Assembly (NCBI GenBank): GCA_013001295.1
Contig: JABDMW010000046.1
Coordinates: forward strand, 1-64,000
Direction: 5' to 3'
DNA length: 64,000 nucleotides
Source: Hyphomonadaceae bacterium
GTDB taxonomy: Bacteria; Pseudomonadota; Alphaproteobacteria; Caulobacterales; Maricaulaceae
A program made the translations under genes and the position numbers. Below the pieces are notes generated by a model. The model searched no databases. It saw only the letters and a program-made list of their open reading frames with translations, and had not been told where the DNA came from. This document shows, one piece after another, positions 9,784 to 18,460 of the stretch (positions within the stretch are counted from its first letter, which is position 1; the number at the start of each line of letters is the position of its first letter).

Positions 9784-10653
9784 TTAATCATCAATAGGAT
9801 CAGGTGCGGTTTGCCGCACCCGCAAACGCTTAATACGTCTGGTATCCGCGTCGAGCACCTCGAACTCAATACCGTAAGGATGACGGACAATTTCCCCGCG
9901 TTCCGGCACGCGTCCAACAAGTGAAAAAACGACACCGCCGAGCGTGTCCACTTCCTCATCTTCTTTCGGCGTCGCAATATCGCGGCCGAATTCTTTTTCG
10001 AAATCTTCGATATCGACGCGCGCGTCGACCTCCCAATATGTCCTGCCTTTGGGTGGATTTACGACCTTTATTTCCGGTTCACTGTCATCGTGTTCGTCTT
10101 CAATATTTCCGACAATCGGTTCAATCAAATCCTCAAGCGTCACAATGCCGTCTGTGCCGCCGTATTCATCGACAACAATCGCCATATGCATGCGACGCAC
10201 CTGCATTTTTTTAAGCAGGTCTTCTGCAGCCATCGACGGCGGTACGAATAGAACATTGCGTTGAATTTTATTGACGACTTTTTTATCCGGATAGGTTTTC
10301 CCCGTCCGCCCCCGGGCATCAAATGTGAGATAAGGAAGAAGGTCTTTCACATGAACAAGCCCCGTGGGTTCGTCCAGCGTTTCTTTGTAAACCGGCATTC
10401 GAGAATGGCCGGCGTCCTTAAATGCCTTGGCCAAATCCTTTAGCGTGATGTCCATTTCCACCGCGATAATATCTGCGCGCGGAATCATCACATCCTCTAC
10501 TTTCAGGATATGGAAATTTTCGGCAGCATTTTTAAGAACTTCACGCTCGAGTTCTTTTTCACCGTTCGGCTCATGGTCGGCGGTTTTAAATAACCGCGCG
10601 AGAAACGATCCGGGTTTTTCCTGGCCAGGTTTAACTTGATTGGTATCACTCAC
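9784..10653 (-). CDS. corC: CorC/HlyC-type CBS-domain protein
   Basis: Soluble protein of 289 residues with an N-terminal linker, a CBS pair (about 55-190, starting KVEDVMIPRADI and including HSRMPVY and VVDEYGGTDGIVTLEDLIE), and a C-terminal CorC_HlyC/transporter-associated domain (about 205-285). It is linked to magnesium/cobalt homeostasis or CNNM-type transport in relatives; the exact role is not known here. The GTG start at 10653 overlaps the ybeY TGA by four bases, so the two genes are coupled. It lacks the DUF21 membrane domain of full-length CNNM proteins. Confidence 0.88.
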   Translation of the reverse strand: MSDTNQVKPGQEKPGSFLARLFKTADHEPNGEKELEREVLKNAAENFHILKVEDVMIPRADIIAVEMDITLKDLAKAFKDAGHSRMPVYKETLDEPTGLVHVKDLLPYLTFDARGRTGKTYPDKKVVNKIQRNVLFVPPSMAAEDLLKKMQVRRMHMAIVVDEYGGTDGIVTLEDLIEPIVGNIEDEHDDSEPEIKVVNPPKGRTYWEVDARVDIEDFEKEFGRDIATPKEDEEVDTLGGVVFSLVGRVPERGEIVRHPYGIEFEVLDADTRRIKRLRVRQTAPDPIDD

Positions 10654-11144
10654 AGTAGTTCACCCTTATCATAAGGACTAGCGATTCCCAACCCCTCCAG
10701 TATTTTGATTTCAATTGATTCCATAATATCTGCATCTTGATTGTTCTCGTGGTCATATCCCATCAAATGTAAAAACCCATGCACAACCAAATGTACGATG
10801 TGATCGTCACGTTCAATTGATCGATCCAGTGCTTCTGCGACCGCCGTTTCATACGCTAGGACAATGTCCCCCAATAAGGGCTTAAACCCGTCAATTTCGG
10901 TCCCGGGAAAAGACAGGACATTGGTGGGTTTGTCTTTCCCGCGATATTCTGCATTTAGCTTTTGAATTTTATCATCGCTGACAAAGGCGAGGCTGACTTC
11001 TGAAAAATCACAATGTGCGAGTTCATGCGCGTTTAAATAAGCAAGGCTCGCCCGGATAGCACGCGAAACCAATGAATCCAGCAAATCCACAAATTCCGTC
11101 CACCTCAGATCTTCAACATGAATGTCGATTTCAAAGTCGCTCAA
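10650..11144 (-). CDS. ybeY: Endoribonuclease YbeY
   Basis: Metal-dependent RNase for 16S rRNA 3' maturation and 70S quality control. The 164-residue protein carries the zinc motif HLVVHGFLHLMGYDH (H-x3-H-x5-H, about residues 118-132) and the upstream NAEYRGKDKPTNVLSFP motif near 64-80. It overlaps phoH upstream (four bases) and corC downstream (four bases), the conserved phoH-ybeY-corC-lnt order. Confidence 0.95.
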   Translation of the reverse strand: MSDFEIDIHVEDLRWTEFVDLLDSLVSRAIRASLAYLNAHELAHCDFSEVSLAFVSDDKIQKLNAEYRGKDKPTNVLSFPGTEIDGFKPLLGDIVLAYETAVAEALDRSIERDDHIVHLVVHGFLHLMGYDHENNQDADIMESIEIKILEGLGIASPYDKGELL

Positions 11145-12103
11145 AGCGGTTTTGCATCCTTTTCATAGGCGTCGACAATTTTGCCCACCAAAGGATGGCG
11201 AACAATGTCTTTGGCGGTAAATGTGATGGCATCAATGTCTTTGATCCCTTTCAGAATCGACAGAGCGTGGGATAGGCCGGATTGCATGCCCGGCGGCAGG
11301 TCGGTTTGGCTCGGATCGCCCGTTACTGCGTATTTTGACTTCTCGCCAAGACGGGTCAAGGCCATCTTCATTTGCGGCACCGTTGCATTTTGAGCTTCAT
11401 CGATCACCACAAATGCGTCCGATAATGTGCGACCGCGCATGAACGCGAGCGGGACAACTTCAATTTCGCCGGAAGCCCGCCGACGTTCAACGTCTTCGCG
11501 TCCCAGGACCATATGCAAAGCGTCCCAGATCGGTTGTAAATACGGATCGACTTTTTCATTTAAATCACCCGGCAAAAACCCGAGCTTCTCACCCGCTTCA
11601 ACGGCAGGCCGACACGCAATAAACCTACCCACCTCGCCCCGCGCCAACAGAGAGGCGCCATAGGCTGTAGCCAGAAACGTCTTACCTGTTCCCGCTGGAC
11701 CCACACCGAAAATCATTGTGTTGTCTTGCATAGACTGGATAAATTTTTCTTGTCTCGGCGTCTTAGGGACGATGGGTTTACGACGCGGAAAAGGAATGAT
11801 CGCTTTGACTTTCGCGCTTGAGACTTTGATTTCGTCTGTCTTGCCAATCAAGGCCTTGATATCGGAGGGCGTACACGGCCACCCCCGTTCAAGGCGATCG
11901 TAAATTTCGCGCACAATTTCGCCCGCCCGCGCCCGCGCAGCTGCATTACCATTGATGACAACACCCTGACCTTGGGCCTCGACATAAACACCGTAAGCGT
12001 CCTCAATCAACGCCAGATTACTGTGCCCGGGGCCACACAATTCGCGCACAAGATCGGGGTCATCGAACGCCAGAAGGTCGGCTTTTTGATCAGTTTTCGA
12101 CAA
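11141..12103 (-). CDS. phoH: PhoH-like ATPase
   Basis: Cytosolic P-loop ATPase of the PhoH family, probably an RNA-linked helicase-like enzyme acting with YbeY. An N-terminal KH-like segment (about 15-80) precedes the ATPase domain with [12 protein letters not shown] near residue 135 and VIDEAQN (Walker B). I choose the TTG at 12103, which has GGGGGG five bases upstream and gives [13 protein letters not shown]. The frame also extends to a TTG at 12139 with no such site. The chosen start lies inside miaB (14-base overlap). Length is about 320 residues, normal for the family. Confidence 0.92.
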   Translation of the reverse strand: MSKTDQKADLLAFDDPDLVRELCGPGHSNLALIEDAYGVYVEAQGQGVVINGNAAARARAGEIVREIYDRLERGWPCTPSDIKALIGKTDEIKVSSAKVKAIIPFPRRKPIVPKTPRQEKFIQSMQDNTMIFGVGPAGTGKTFLATAYGASLLARGEVGRFIACRPAVEAGEKLGFLPGDLNEKVDPYLQPIWDALHMVLGREDVERRRASGEIEVVPLAFMRGRTLSDAFVVIDEAQNATVPQMKMALTRLGEKSKYAVTGDPSQTDLPPGMQSGLSHALSILKGIKDIDAITFTAKDIVRHPLVGKIVDAYEKDAKPL

Positions 12104-13514
12104 GTGAGCCCCCCAATGAATTTCTGCCCGCTGTTTCAATTTTTACCATGGCCATTTTTCCAACGAGGCTTGGGTCACCATCAAAATGCGTGCCCTGTAA
12201 ATAGGGAGCCCGGCCAAACAGGTTTTTGTTTCCATTGCTAACATTTTCAACCAATATGGGCAGGGTTTTCCCGATGAGACTTTTATTAAAATCTGTCTGT
12301 TGCTGCGCCAAGAGTTCTTGCAATCGCGCCAAACGCTCGGATTTGACGTCTTCCGGCACCTGTCCAGGAAGGGCCGCTCCCGGTGTGCCGGGGCGTACAG
12401 AATATTTAAAGCTGAAGGCGGAGCCGTAGCCAATTTCACGAACAGCGTCCATTGTGCGCTCGAAATCGATTTCACTTTCACCCGGGAAACCGACGATAAA
12501 GTCCGAAGACAAGGCAATGTCAGGACGGGCCACGCGAACGCGGGCGATCAGGTCCCGGTATTCCGCGTAAGTATGTCCACGGTTCATCGCCTTTAATATC
12601 CGGTCAGATCCTGCTTGCAATGGCAAATGCAAATACGGCATCAACTTGGTTTCATCGCCGTGTGCGGTGATCAAATCCTCATCCATGTCGCGGGGATGCG
12701 ATGTCGTAAACCGCAGTCGCTCGAGCCCGCCAATAGTTGCGAGGTGCCGGATCAGTTGCCCCAAGCTCCATTTATCACCCCCTTCGATTTCAGGTGCCGC
12801 GCCCCGATAGGCGTTCACATTCTGTCCCAATAGTGTGATTTCTTTAACGCCTTGCGCCACCAAAGAGCGTGTTTCTGCAACAATCTGATCGACGGGGCGT
12901 GAAAACTCAGCGCCCCGGGTATAGGGCACGACACAAAATGTGCAGAATTTATCACATCCTTCCTGAATGGTCAGGAAGGCGGCAAAGCCGTTCGGCTTGC
13001 GCGCGGCCGGTAATAGGTCGAATTTTTCCTGGGTATCAAAATCAGTTTCGAGACGCTCGCCCCGGGCTCGGCTGACCTTGGCGATCATTTCCGGCAATTT
13101 ATGATATGTCTGAGGACCGAGCACCAAATCAACCACGGGCGCACGGCGCATAATTTCTTCGCCTTCTGCCTGCGCAACACAACCGGCAACCGCGACCGTC
13201 ATATCTCCCTCGCCGGCTTCAGCTTTTTGATTTTTCAGCTTTTTGATGCGCCCCAATTCAGAGTATACTTTTTCCGCTGCTTTTTCACGAATATGGCAGG
13301 TATTGAGCACAACCAGATCGGCACCCTCGGGTGTGTCTATAGGCGCGTATCCCACAGGTGCCAAGACATCCCGCATGCGCTCAGAATCATAGACATTCAT
13401 CTGACACCCATAGGTCTTGATGAATAGCTTCTTGGTGTTTTTGGAAGACTGTATTTCTTCAGGAACCGCCTGCGCAATTGCCTGATCCAAGTCTTCTGAA
13501 ATGTGCTGGCCCAT
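12090..13514 (-). CDS. miaB: tRNA-2-methylthio-N6-dimethylallyladenosine synthase MiaB
   Basis: Radical-SAM methylthiotransferase making ms2i6A37 in tRNA. The 474-residue protein has the N-terminal UPF0004 domain with its three cluster cysteines ([23 protein letters not shown]), the radical-SAM motif CDKFCTFC near residue 190, and a C-terminal TRAM domain ending [13 protein letters not shown]. It starts 162 bp from fur with its own leader. Downstream phoH begins inside its 3' end. Confidence 0.96.
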   Translation of the reverse strand: MGQHISEDLDQAIAQAVPEEIQSSKNTKKLFIKTYGCQMNVYDSERMRDVLAPVGYAPIDTPEGADLVVLNTCHIREKAAEKVYSELGRIKKLKNQKAEAGEGDMTVAVAGCVAQAEGEEIMRRAPVVDLVLGPQTYHKLPEMIAKVSRARGERLETDFDTQEKFDLLPAARKPNGFAAFLTIQEGCDKFCTFCVVPYTRGAEFSRPVDQIVAETRSLVAQGVKEITLLGQNVNAYRGAAPEIEGGDKWSLGQLIRHLATIGGLERLRFTTSHPRDMDEDLITAHGDETKLMPYLHLPLQAGSDRILKAMNRGHTYAEYRDLIARVRVARPDIALSSDFIVGFPGESEIDFERTMDAVREIGYGSAFSFKYSVRPGTPGAALPGQVPEDVKSERLARLQELLAQQQTDFNKSLIGKTLPILVENVSNGNKNLFGRAPYLQGTHFDGDPSLVGKMAMVKIETAGRNSLGGSLVEN

Positions 13515-13553
13515 AAGCCGCTAACCTCGATTTAACCGCTTCCTGCAGCCCTT

Positions 13554-13579
13554 AAAAAAATGAGCCCCGCTTAAAGCGG
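13554..13579 (-). terminator. Probable terminator downstream of fur
   Basis: On the minus strand, CCGCT-TTA-AGCGG (13567-13579) forms a short strong hairpin. It is followed by GGCTCA and a run of seven T (13554-13560), about 100 bp after the fur stop and 40 bp before miaB. The gap between stem and U-run is longer than ideal, so confidence is moderate. Confidence 0.45.
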
Positions 13580-13675
13580 AAAATTCTGCAAGAAGCAAGT
13601 GCTCGTATCATTAAAGTGTAGACGGGTACGCACCGGCATTCAATGTGACCGAAACATATGTAATTTGGAGAAATA

Positions 13676-14086
13676 TCAGTTTGGTTTTTTGGGTTTGCCG
13701 TATAACTCAAGACGGTGATCTACCAATTCATACCCAAGCTTCTCAGCAATGCGTTCCTGCAACCGCTCGATTTCTTCGTCGACAAACTCGATGACATCGC
13801 CTGTTGTGACATCAATCAGATGATCATGGTGGTCATTATCCGCCGCTTCATACCGGGCCCGGCCATCCCTGAAATCATGGGTTTCAATGATGCCAGTTTC
13901 GCCAAATAATCTGAGAGTACGGTAAACGGTTGCCAGCGATATTTTTGGATCAATTTTTTCAGCGCGGGCGTAGACTTCTTCCGCGTCAGGATGATCATCG
14001 GATTGTGATAGGACGTCGGCAATCACACGCCGCTGCTCTGTCATCCGCAGACCTTTTTCCACACATTTTTTCTCAATCCAGCTCAT
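13676..14086 (-). CDS. fur: Fur-family transcriptional regulator
   Basis: Metal-responsive repressor of 136 residues: winged-helix DNA-binding domain (about 1-80, with KGLRMTEQRRVIADVL and the recognition region LATVYRTLRLF) and a dimerisation/metal domain with the DHHDH metal site near residues 88-92. It sits between rimI and miaB, the usual alphaproteobacterial place. In this class the orthologue can respond to iron or to manganese (Mur), and sequence alone does not decide. The structural CxxC zinc pair of the E. coli protein is not evident. A possible autoregulatory site lies at 14119-14137. Confidence 0.92.
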   Translation of the reverse strand: MSWIEKKCVEKGLRMTEQRRVIADVLSQSDDHPDAEEVYARAEKIDPKISLATVYRTLRLFGETGIIETHDFRDGRARYEAADNDHHDHLIDVTTGDVIEFVDEEIERLQERIAEKLGYELVDHRLELYGKPKKPN

Positions 14087-14118
14087 AAATTTGTTTTAGG
14101 GCGAGACGATTGCAAGCG

Positions 14119-14137
14119 CAAGTCATTCTCAATTCTT
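14119..14137 (-). promoter_or_regulatory. Candidate Fur/Mur box upstream of fur
   Basis: Minus strand reads AAGAATTGAGAATGACTTG, 33 bp before the fur start. AATTGAGAATGA resembles one arm of classical Fur operators. The second arm is degraded, so this is a tentative autoregulatory site. Confidence 0.35.
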
Positions 14138-14148
14138 GATGCGCTGAT

Positions 14149-14592
14149 TTATAATCGCTTTTGAAACAGATGCGCATCAATCCGGCCGTTTACGCGGCGG
14201 TAATACCCTTTTCGGGTTCCACAACGAACATATCCAAGTTTTTGATAAAGCGCCGTAGCGACCGTGTTGTCAGCCGCCACCTCGAGAAACATGATGTCAG
14301 CCCCGCGCGATACAACGCACCGCTCGGCTTCTGAGAGCAGGTTATGCCCGATATCCCGCCCGCGATAGGCGGGATCGACAACGATGGTCAGAAGCTCAGA
14401 TTGGTCTGATTGGGTTCTCAAAACCGCAAACGCTATAACTTTACCCTTATCCAATCTCCCGATCACATCATCAAATTCATTGTTGATATGTTTTTGAAAT
14501 TCCGCCGCGGACCAGCCCTTGCCAAACGCCGCCCTATGCAAACTGGCGAGCCGTGCCGCATCATCAAGGTCGATTGTTATGATTTCAGTCAT
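14149..14592 (-). CDS. rimI: GNAT acetyltransferase, RimI-like
   Basis: 147-residue GNAT enzyme, probably N-alpha-acetylating ribosomal protein S18. The acetyl-CoA motif RGRDIGHNLLSEAE (Q/RxxGxG/A type) is near residue 75-90, preceded by LLTIVVDPAYRG; the C-terminal half has FLEVAADNTVATALYQKLGY, typical of RimI. It overlaps the thiE-like gene by eight bases (ATGACTGA). In related genomes rimI usually follows tsaB; here tsaB is 47 kb away while fur and miaB still follow rimI. Confidence 0.85.
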   Translation of the reverse strand: MTEIITIDLDDAARLASLHRAAFGKGWSAAEFQKHINNEFDDVIGRLDKGKVIAFAVLRTQSDQSELLTIVVDPAYRGRDIGHNLLSEAERCVVSRGADIMFLEVAADNTVATALYQKLGYVRCGTRKGYYRRVNGRIDAHLFQKRL

Positions 14593-15211
14593 GAATAAAT
14601 CCGGATACCCCGGCTATACCGGCGGCGCCCGACCCTTCCAGACTATTAGCATTCAGGGGATTTATACCGCCCAAGGCAAATATTGGAATTTTCGCCTGGG
14701 CGGCCATTGCTGCAAATCGGTCTATACCCAAGGCCTTACCCGCACTCGGACTATCACTTTCAAATACGGGGGAAACAAACCCGGCATCTACACCCAATTT
14801 AGTAGCTTTTGCGATCGCCAGTTCTGAATGGGTCGCACCGCTTATGATCCAGTCCGGGTAACGAATGCGCAAAACATGCGCCGTATCAAGATCGCGTTCC
14901 GGCAAATGTATACCGTCCGCGCCACAGTTGTTTGCCAGATCTTCATCGGAACCGATAAGCAGTTGAACGTTTTTATCGAAACAGATTTGTCGAAGCTTGC
15001 GGGCTATAAATTCGCGCTCTGGCGCACCGAAATGCCGATAAATGAGAGCGCTATGCTCGGGCATGTTTTCCGCGACATGTACGATATCCGGCATTCGGTC
15101 TGGATCCGTCATCACCACGTAAGGCGCCAACCGGCAAGCGGAGACGCGGGCTTCATATAGGGCTTCAGCGACCCTTGCGAGTGTGTCGAATTCCTTATAA
15201 GTCGAACTCAT
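14585..15211 (-). CDS. thiE: Thiamine-phosphate synthase-like protein
   Basis: TIM-barrel protein of about 208 residues resembling ThiE, which joins HMP-PP and thiazole phosphate. Family features are GADGIHLPERDL in the middle, SGATHSELAIAKATKLG, FVSPVFESDSPSAGKALGI, and the phosphate-binding PIFALGGINPLN. No thiamine genes are adjacent, and it is a divergent member, so a TenI/ThiE-like role is also possible. The frame is open from 15364, but ATG at 15211 has AAGGA seven bases upstream and is preferred. That start overlaps the alternative yggS start in a CATG on the opposite strand. Confidence 0.72.
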   Translation of the reverse strand: MSSTYKEFDTLARVAEALYEARVSACRLAPYVVMTDPDRMPDIVHVAENMPEHSALIYRHFGAPEREFIARKLRQICFDKNVQLLIGSDEDLANNCGADGIHLPERDLDTAHVLRIRYPDWIISGATHSELAIAKATKLGVDAGFVSPVFESDSPSAGKALGIDRFAAMAAQAKIPIFALGGINPLNANSLEGSGAAGIAGVSGFIHD

Positions 15212-15230
15212 GTCAATCCTTAACTCAAAT

Positions 15231-15896
15231 ATGTCGATAGCGGATGCCCGACGAAACATCCTAGACCGCATTGCCGTTAGCGCCAAGCGCGATGGTCGGC
15301 GAGCCAATGACATCACGCTGGTCGCCGTCTCAAAGCAGCAAAGTGATGAACGGGTACAAGCCATGTTAGAAACGGGGCAGTCGGTGTTCGGGGAGAACAG
15401 AGTGCAAGAAGCTCAAAAACGCTGGGCTCACACATTTTCCAATTGGCGGGATAAAATCGAACTTCGTCTCATTGGGCCTCTTCAAACCAATAAAGCGGTC
15501 GACGCCTGCCAATTATTTGACGTCATCGAAACTCTGGACCGTGAGAAACTGGCCAAAGCGCTCGTCAATGCCGCAGAAAAAACCGGCAAATTACCGACTC
15601 TGTTTGTGCAGGTTAATATAGGCGAAGAAGAACAAAAATCCGGAGTTGTCCCGGCGGACCTTGATGCGTTTATTGAGATGTTGAGAAACACATATGGGAT
15701 TGAACCGGAAGGCCTGATGTGTATCCCGCCCGCGGCTTTGGCCGCGGGTCCACATTTTGCGCTGTTGAAAAAACTGGCAACACGAAATGGCCTTACCAAG
15801 CTCTCTATGGGGATGAGCGGAGATTTTGAAACGGCGATTGAACTGGGTGCGACCCATGTCCGGGTCGGATCAGCGCTGTTCGGCGAAAGGCCTTAA
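15231..15896 (+). CDS. yggS: YggS-type PLP-binding protein
   Basis: PLP homeostasis protein (YggS/PLPBP, alanine-racemase-like barrel without racemase activity). The PLP lysine is in LVAVSKQQ near residue 30, then VFGENRVQEAQ, HLIGPLQTNK-like LIGPLQTNKA, and a C-terminal LSMGMSGDFETAIELGATHVRVGSALFG. I prefer ATG at 15231, which gives MSIADARRNILDRI; ATG at 15210 would share its bases with the divergent thiE start. Neither has a clear Shine-Dalgarno. pnuC follows two bases after its stop. Confidence 0.9.
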   Translation: MSIADARRNILDRIAVSAKRDGRRANDITLVAVSKQQSDERVQAMLETGQSVFGENRVQEAQKRWAHTFSNWRDKIELRLIGPLQTNKAVDACQLFDVIETLDREKLAKALVNAAEKTGKLPTLFVQVNIGEEEQKSGVVPADLDAFIEMLRNTYGIEPEGLMCIPPAALAAGPHFALLKKLATRNGLTKLSMGMSGDFETAIELGATHVRVGSALFGERP

Positions 15897-15898
15897 CA

Positions 15899-16459
15899 AT
15901 GCCCATACTCGAAATCATCGCCAATGCCGTCATGGTCCTCGCCGTATATCTTGCCGCTCGAAATCATTGGTCAACATGGGCATTCGGCATTGTGGGATGT
16001 GCGATTTTTGCCGTTGTGTTCTATCAATCTAACCTATTTGCCAATGTGACTCTGCAAGGCTTTTTTATTGTTACCAATGCGATCGGCTGGATATTGTGGC
16101 GCAAGCGATCAGATGAGCAGCAGGAATTACCTATCAGGTCCGTAAAAGCCGTAACAATTGGCTTTGTCCTTTTGCCGTTAGCTCTTGTTGCGGCATATGG
16201 ATATGGGACGATGCTATCAAAGACTACCGGCGCGGCCCTTCCGGTTATCGATAGTTTGATGTTGACTTTTTCCATTATTGCGCAATTCCTACTCATGGGT
16301 CGCAAGCTGGAAACCTGGTGGTTCTGGATTATCGTCAATATCGTTGGCATTCCGCTGTTTGCTTCTCAAGGCCTTTATCTCACAAGTTTTGTCTACGGGC
16401 TTTTCCTAATCAATGCTGTATATGGGTATGTGAATTGGAAAAAAGAAATGCGTTCTTGA
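15899..16459 (+). CDS. pnuC: PnuC-type nicotinamide riboside transporter
   Basis: Integral membrane facilitator for nicotinamide riboside (NAD precursor). The 186-residue protein has about seven hydrophobic segments, with the family pattern W-S-TWAFGIVGCAIF, then ANVTLQGFFIVTNAIGWILW and the C-terminal KLETWWFWIIVNIVGIPLF. It is probably co-transcribed with yggS (two-base gap). No NAD-linked riboswitch or NadR gene is adjacent. It converges on the L,D-transpeptidase with two bases between the stops. Confidence 0.87.
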   Translation: MPILEIIANAVMVLAVYLAARNHWSTWAFGIVGCAIFAVVFYQSNLFANVTLQGFFIVTNAIGWILWRKRSDEQQELPIRSVKAVTIGFVLLPLALVAAYGYGTMLSKTTGAALPVIDSLMLTFSIIAQFLLMGRKLETWWFWIIVNIVGIPLFASQGLYLTSFVYGLFLINAVYGYVNWKKEMRS

Positions 16460-16461
16460 AA

Positions 16462-16968
16462 CTATTTACCAATTTCAATAATTGCGCCTCGAGGCAAATC
16501 CGGTACGATTTTCATCATATCATCCAAGCTGACAGCCACGCATCCCTGTGTCGGTTTATAGCCTTCACGGGCTACATGCAGAAAGATCGCACTGCCGCGG
16601 CCAGCGACAGGTGGGGTGTCATTGTGGCCGAGAACCAATACAACATCATAAACGGTGCTGTCGCGGAACATTTCTTCCGCGCTTGCCGGATATGGCAGAC
16701 GTACAAGTCGGTTATATGCCGCGTCTTCTGGCGCATCACACCAGCCGTCATCCTCGCATATTTCATGCATGACCAATTGCGTGTCCGGTTCCTCAATCCG
16801 GTCCGCTCGGTAAAATCCATACCGAAGCAGATAAGTGCCAAGTGGCGTCTTGCCGTCCCCCTCTCGCCCCTCCGCCTCAGGTATAGATCCATTGACGCCA
16901 ATGGCGCAGTCAAATGTTTGTTTGCCAATACTTAGCTTTTTCTTGGAACAATTTACGGAAATCTTCAC
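16462..16968 (-). CDS. L,D-transpeptidase (YkuD) family protein
   Basis: 168-residue YkuD-fold protein. The active-site pattern is present: the His-containing LGHNDTPPVAGRGSAIFLH followed by GYKPTQGCVAVS with the catalytic Cys near residue 143. Such enzymes form 3-3 cross-links or attach proteins to peptidoglycan. I see no convincing N-terminal signal peptide (MKISVNCSKKKLSIGKQ), so export or a cytosolic role is uncertain, as in other short family members. It is transcribed away from an OmpR-type regulator, suggesting a regulatory link. Confidence 0.85.
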   Translation of the reverse strand: MKISVNCSKKKLSIGKQTFDCAIGVNGSIPEAEGREGDGKTPLGTYLLRYGFYRADRIEEPDTQLVMHEICEDDGWCDAPEDAAYNRLVRLPYPASAEEMFRDSTVYDVVLVLGHNDTPPVAGRGSAIFLHVAREGYKPTQGCVAVSLDDMMKIVPDLPRGAIIEIGK

Positions 16969-17083
16969 ACCGTCCCCACGTTTTTGTGATGCACTTTGTA
17001 CAAATTGACATTAGAGTATAGATAAGCGCAAGCCTATAAGGCGCACAACATGAATTAAGGGCTCCTTATCGGGAGATGAGAAT

Positions 17084-17773
17084 ATGAGTGTGAAGAAAAG
17101 ACTATTATTGGTCGATGATGATGACGACCTTCGCGCGGAACTTGTCGAGCAATTTGCCTTGTATGATGAATTTGAAACAATCGATGTCGCGACCGCTGGC
17201 GAAGCCATAGCTGTTGCAAAGGAAAAAGATTTTGACCTTATTCTCCTGGATGTCGATTTACCCGACATGCTCGGTACTGAAGCCTGCCAATTGATGCGTA
17301 AAGCCGGCGTGGCCGCCCCAATCGTTATGCTTACGGGCAATGATGGCGATATGAATGAAATTTTGGGGCTTAATTCAGGCGCAAATGATTATGTGACCAA
17401 GCCATTTCGCTTTGCGGTTCTTCTGGCACGCTTACGCGCGCATTTGCGCAGCTTTGAACAGAGTGAAGATGCGGTTTTCCAAATTGGGCCTTACACATTC
17501 CGCCCCGCCTTCAAGCGCATGGAAAAAGAAGGCGAACGTGAAATTCGCTTGACCGAAAAAGAAACCAATATTTTGAAATATCTCTACCGTGCTGGCGGCA
17601 AGCCTGTCGCACGGGAGGAACTCTTGCATGAGGTTTGGGGATATAATTCCGGCGTCACGACCCATACCCTAGAAACCCATGTCTACCGCCTGCGCCAGAA
17701 AATCGAGCCGGAAAAAGGTCAGGCCACTTTGCTGATGACCGAGCCCGGTGGATATCGGTTGGAGCTAGGTTAA
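17084..17773 (+). CDS. OmpR-family response regulator, orphan
   Basis: 229-residue response regulator: receiver domain 1-120 with acidic cluster DDDDD, phospho-acceptor Asp in LILLDVDLPD (about 54) and Lys in YVTKPF, then a winged-helix domain with LTEKETNILKYLYRAGGKPVAREELLHEVWGY and THTLETHVYRLRQKIE. GGAG lies upstream of the start. No histidine kinase is adjacent. It resembles the CenR/OtpR type of envelope regulators, but I cannot assign it firmly. It faces an L,D-transpeptidase gene, which fits a cell-wall role. It overlaps the convergent AlkD-like gene by nine bases. Confidence 0.9.
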   Translation: MSVKKRLLLVDDDDDLRAELVEQFALYDEFETIDVATAGEAIAVAKEKDFDLILLDVDLPDMLGTEACQLMRKAGVAAPIVMLTGNDGDMNEILGLNSGANDYVTKPFRFAVLLARLRAHLRSFEQSEDAVFQIGPYTFRPAFKRMEKEGEREIRLTEKETNILKYLYRAGGKPVAREELLHEVWGYNSGVTTHTLETHVYRLRQKIEPEKGQATLLMTEPGGYRLELG

Positions 17774-18460
17774 GCCCAAACGCCGCCGGACTTTATCTGA
17801 TTTGAGTTCCCGCACGGCGTCCGACCCAATCCACCGCGCGGTCTTGTCGGCCGACCAGCTCAATTTTTCGGCAAGTGCTAAGGCATGTGGATGCAGTTCT
17901 GCGGAACGTTTGCCGATTTGGCGCAAGGCCCAGTTGACCGCCTTTTTGACGAAATTACGGGCGTCCGTCGCTTCGCGTTCGATTAATGGAAGAAATTGCA
18001 AAAATTCGAAATCGTCACGTTTTTTATCATGGACGGCATGCCAGGCGATTAAGGCAAATCCGGCCCTTTTGACGAATTCTTCCGGGCGAGCCGACCAGTC
18101 ATGAATTTTTTGCGTCACAAAAGGAGTTTTATCAAACAGTTCTCCGCAGGTTTGGTCGCAGACATCCCAACTGTCGAAACCAACGACCCAACGTTCCATT
18201 TGATCTTCGGTGACCCATTTCGGGTGATCGACCATGCTTGCGATCAATCGGGTATCGTGCAGGTCCGTCAGCCACAGGGCCTCGGCCAGATCATGATCCT
18301 TGGTAATTTGTTTGGCGATGCCGCGGATCTCCGGCATGGACAGGCCCAAGGCCCTATCGACATTGATGCCGTAATGGGCTTTACCAACCAATCGGTCTTT
18401 ATTTTCCATTGCGCACAATTTCGCCACCACCTCGTCAAGCGAATGTGGCTTGCGCGGCAT
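17765..18460 (-). CDS. AlkD-like DNA alkylation repair protein
   Basis: 231-residue all-helical HEAT-like repeat protein. It matches the AlkD family pattern: GKAHYGINVDRALGLSMPEIRGIAK, LADLWL-like ALWLTDLHDTRLIASM, WVVGFDSWDVCDQT, and NFVKKAVNWALRQIGKRS. AlkD removes N3/N7-alkylpurines. The gene starts immediately after the hslU stop (TAA at 18461-18463, ATG at 18460), so it is the last gene of the hslV operon. The substrate is not known from sequence. Confidence 0.85.
   Translation of the reverse strand: MPRKPHSLDEVVAKLCAMENKDRLVGKAHYGINVDRALGLSMPEIRGIAKQITKDHDLAEALWLTDLHDTRLIASMVDHPKWVTEDQMERWVVGFDSWDVCDQTCGELFDKTPFVTQKIHDWSARPEEFVKRAGFALIAWHAVHDKKRDDFEFLQFLPLIEREATDARNFVKKAVNWALRQIGKRSAELHPHALALAEKLSWSADKTARWIGSDAVRELKSDKVRRRLGLT

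Noticed and set aside
15212-15364. 51-residue extension of the thiE-like protein
   Set aside because: It lies antisense to the yggS start region and is Ser/Arg-rich without similarity.
17054-17068. TTAA-N7-TTAT as a CtrA box before the orphan regulator
   Set aside because: Only one half-site is exact and it overlaps the ribosome-binding region; too weak to list as a feature.
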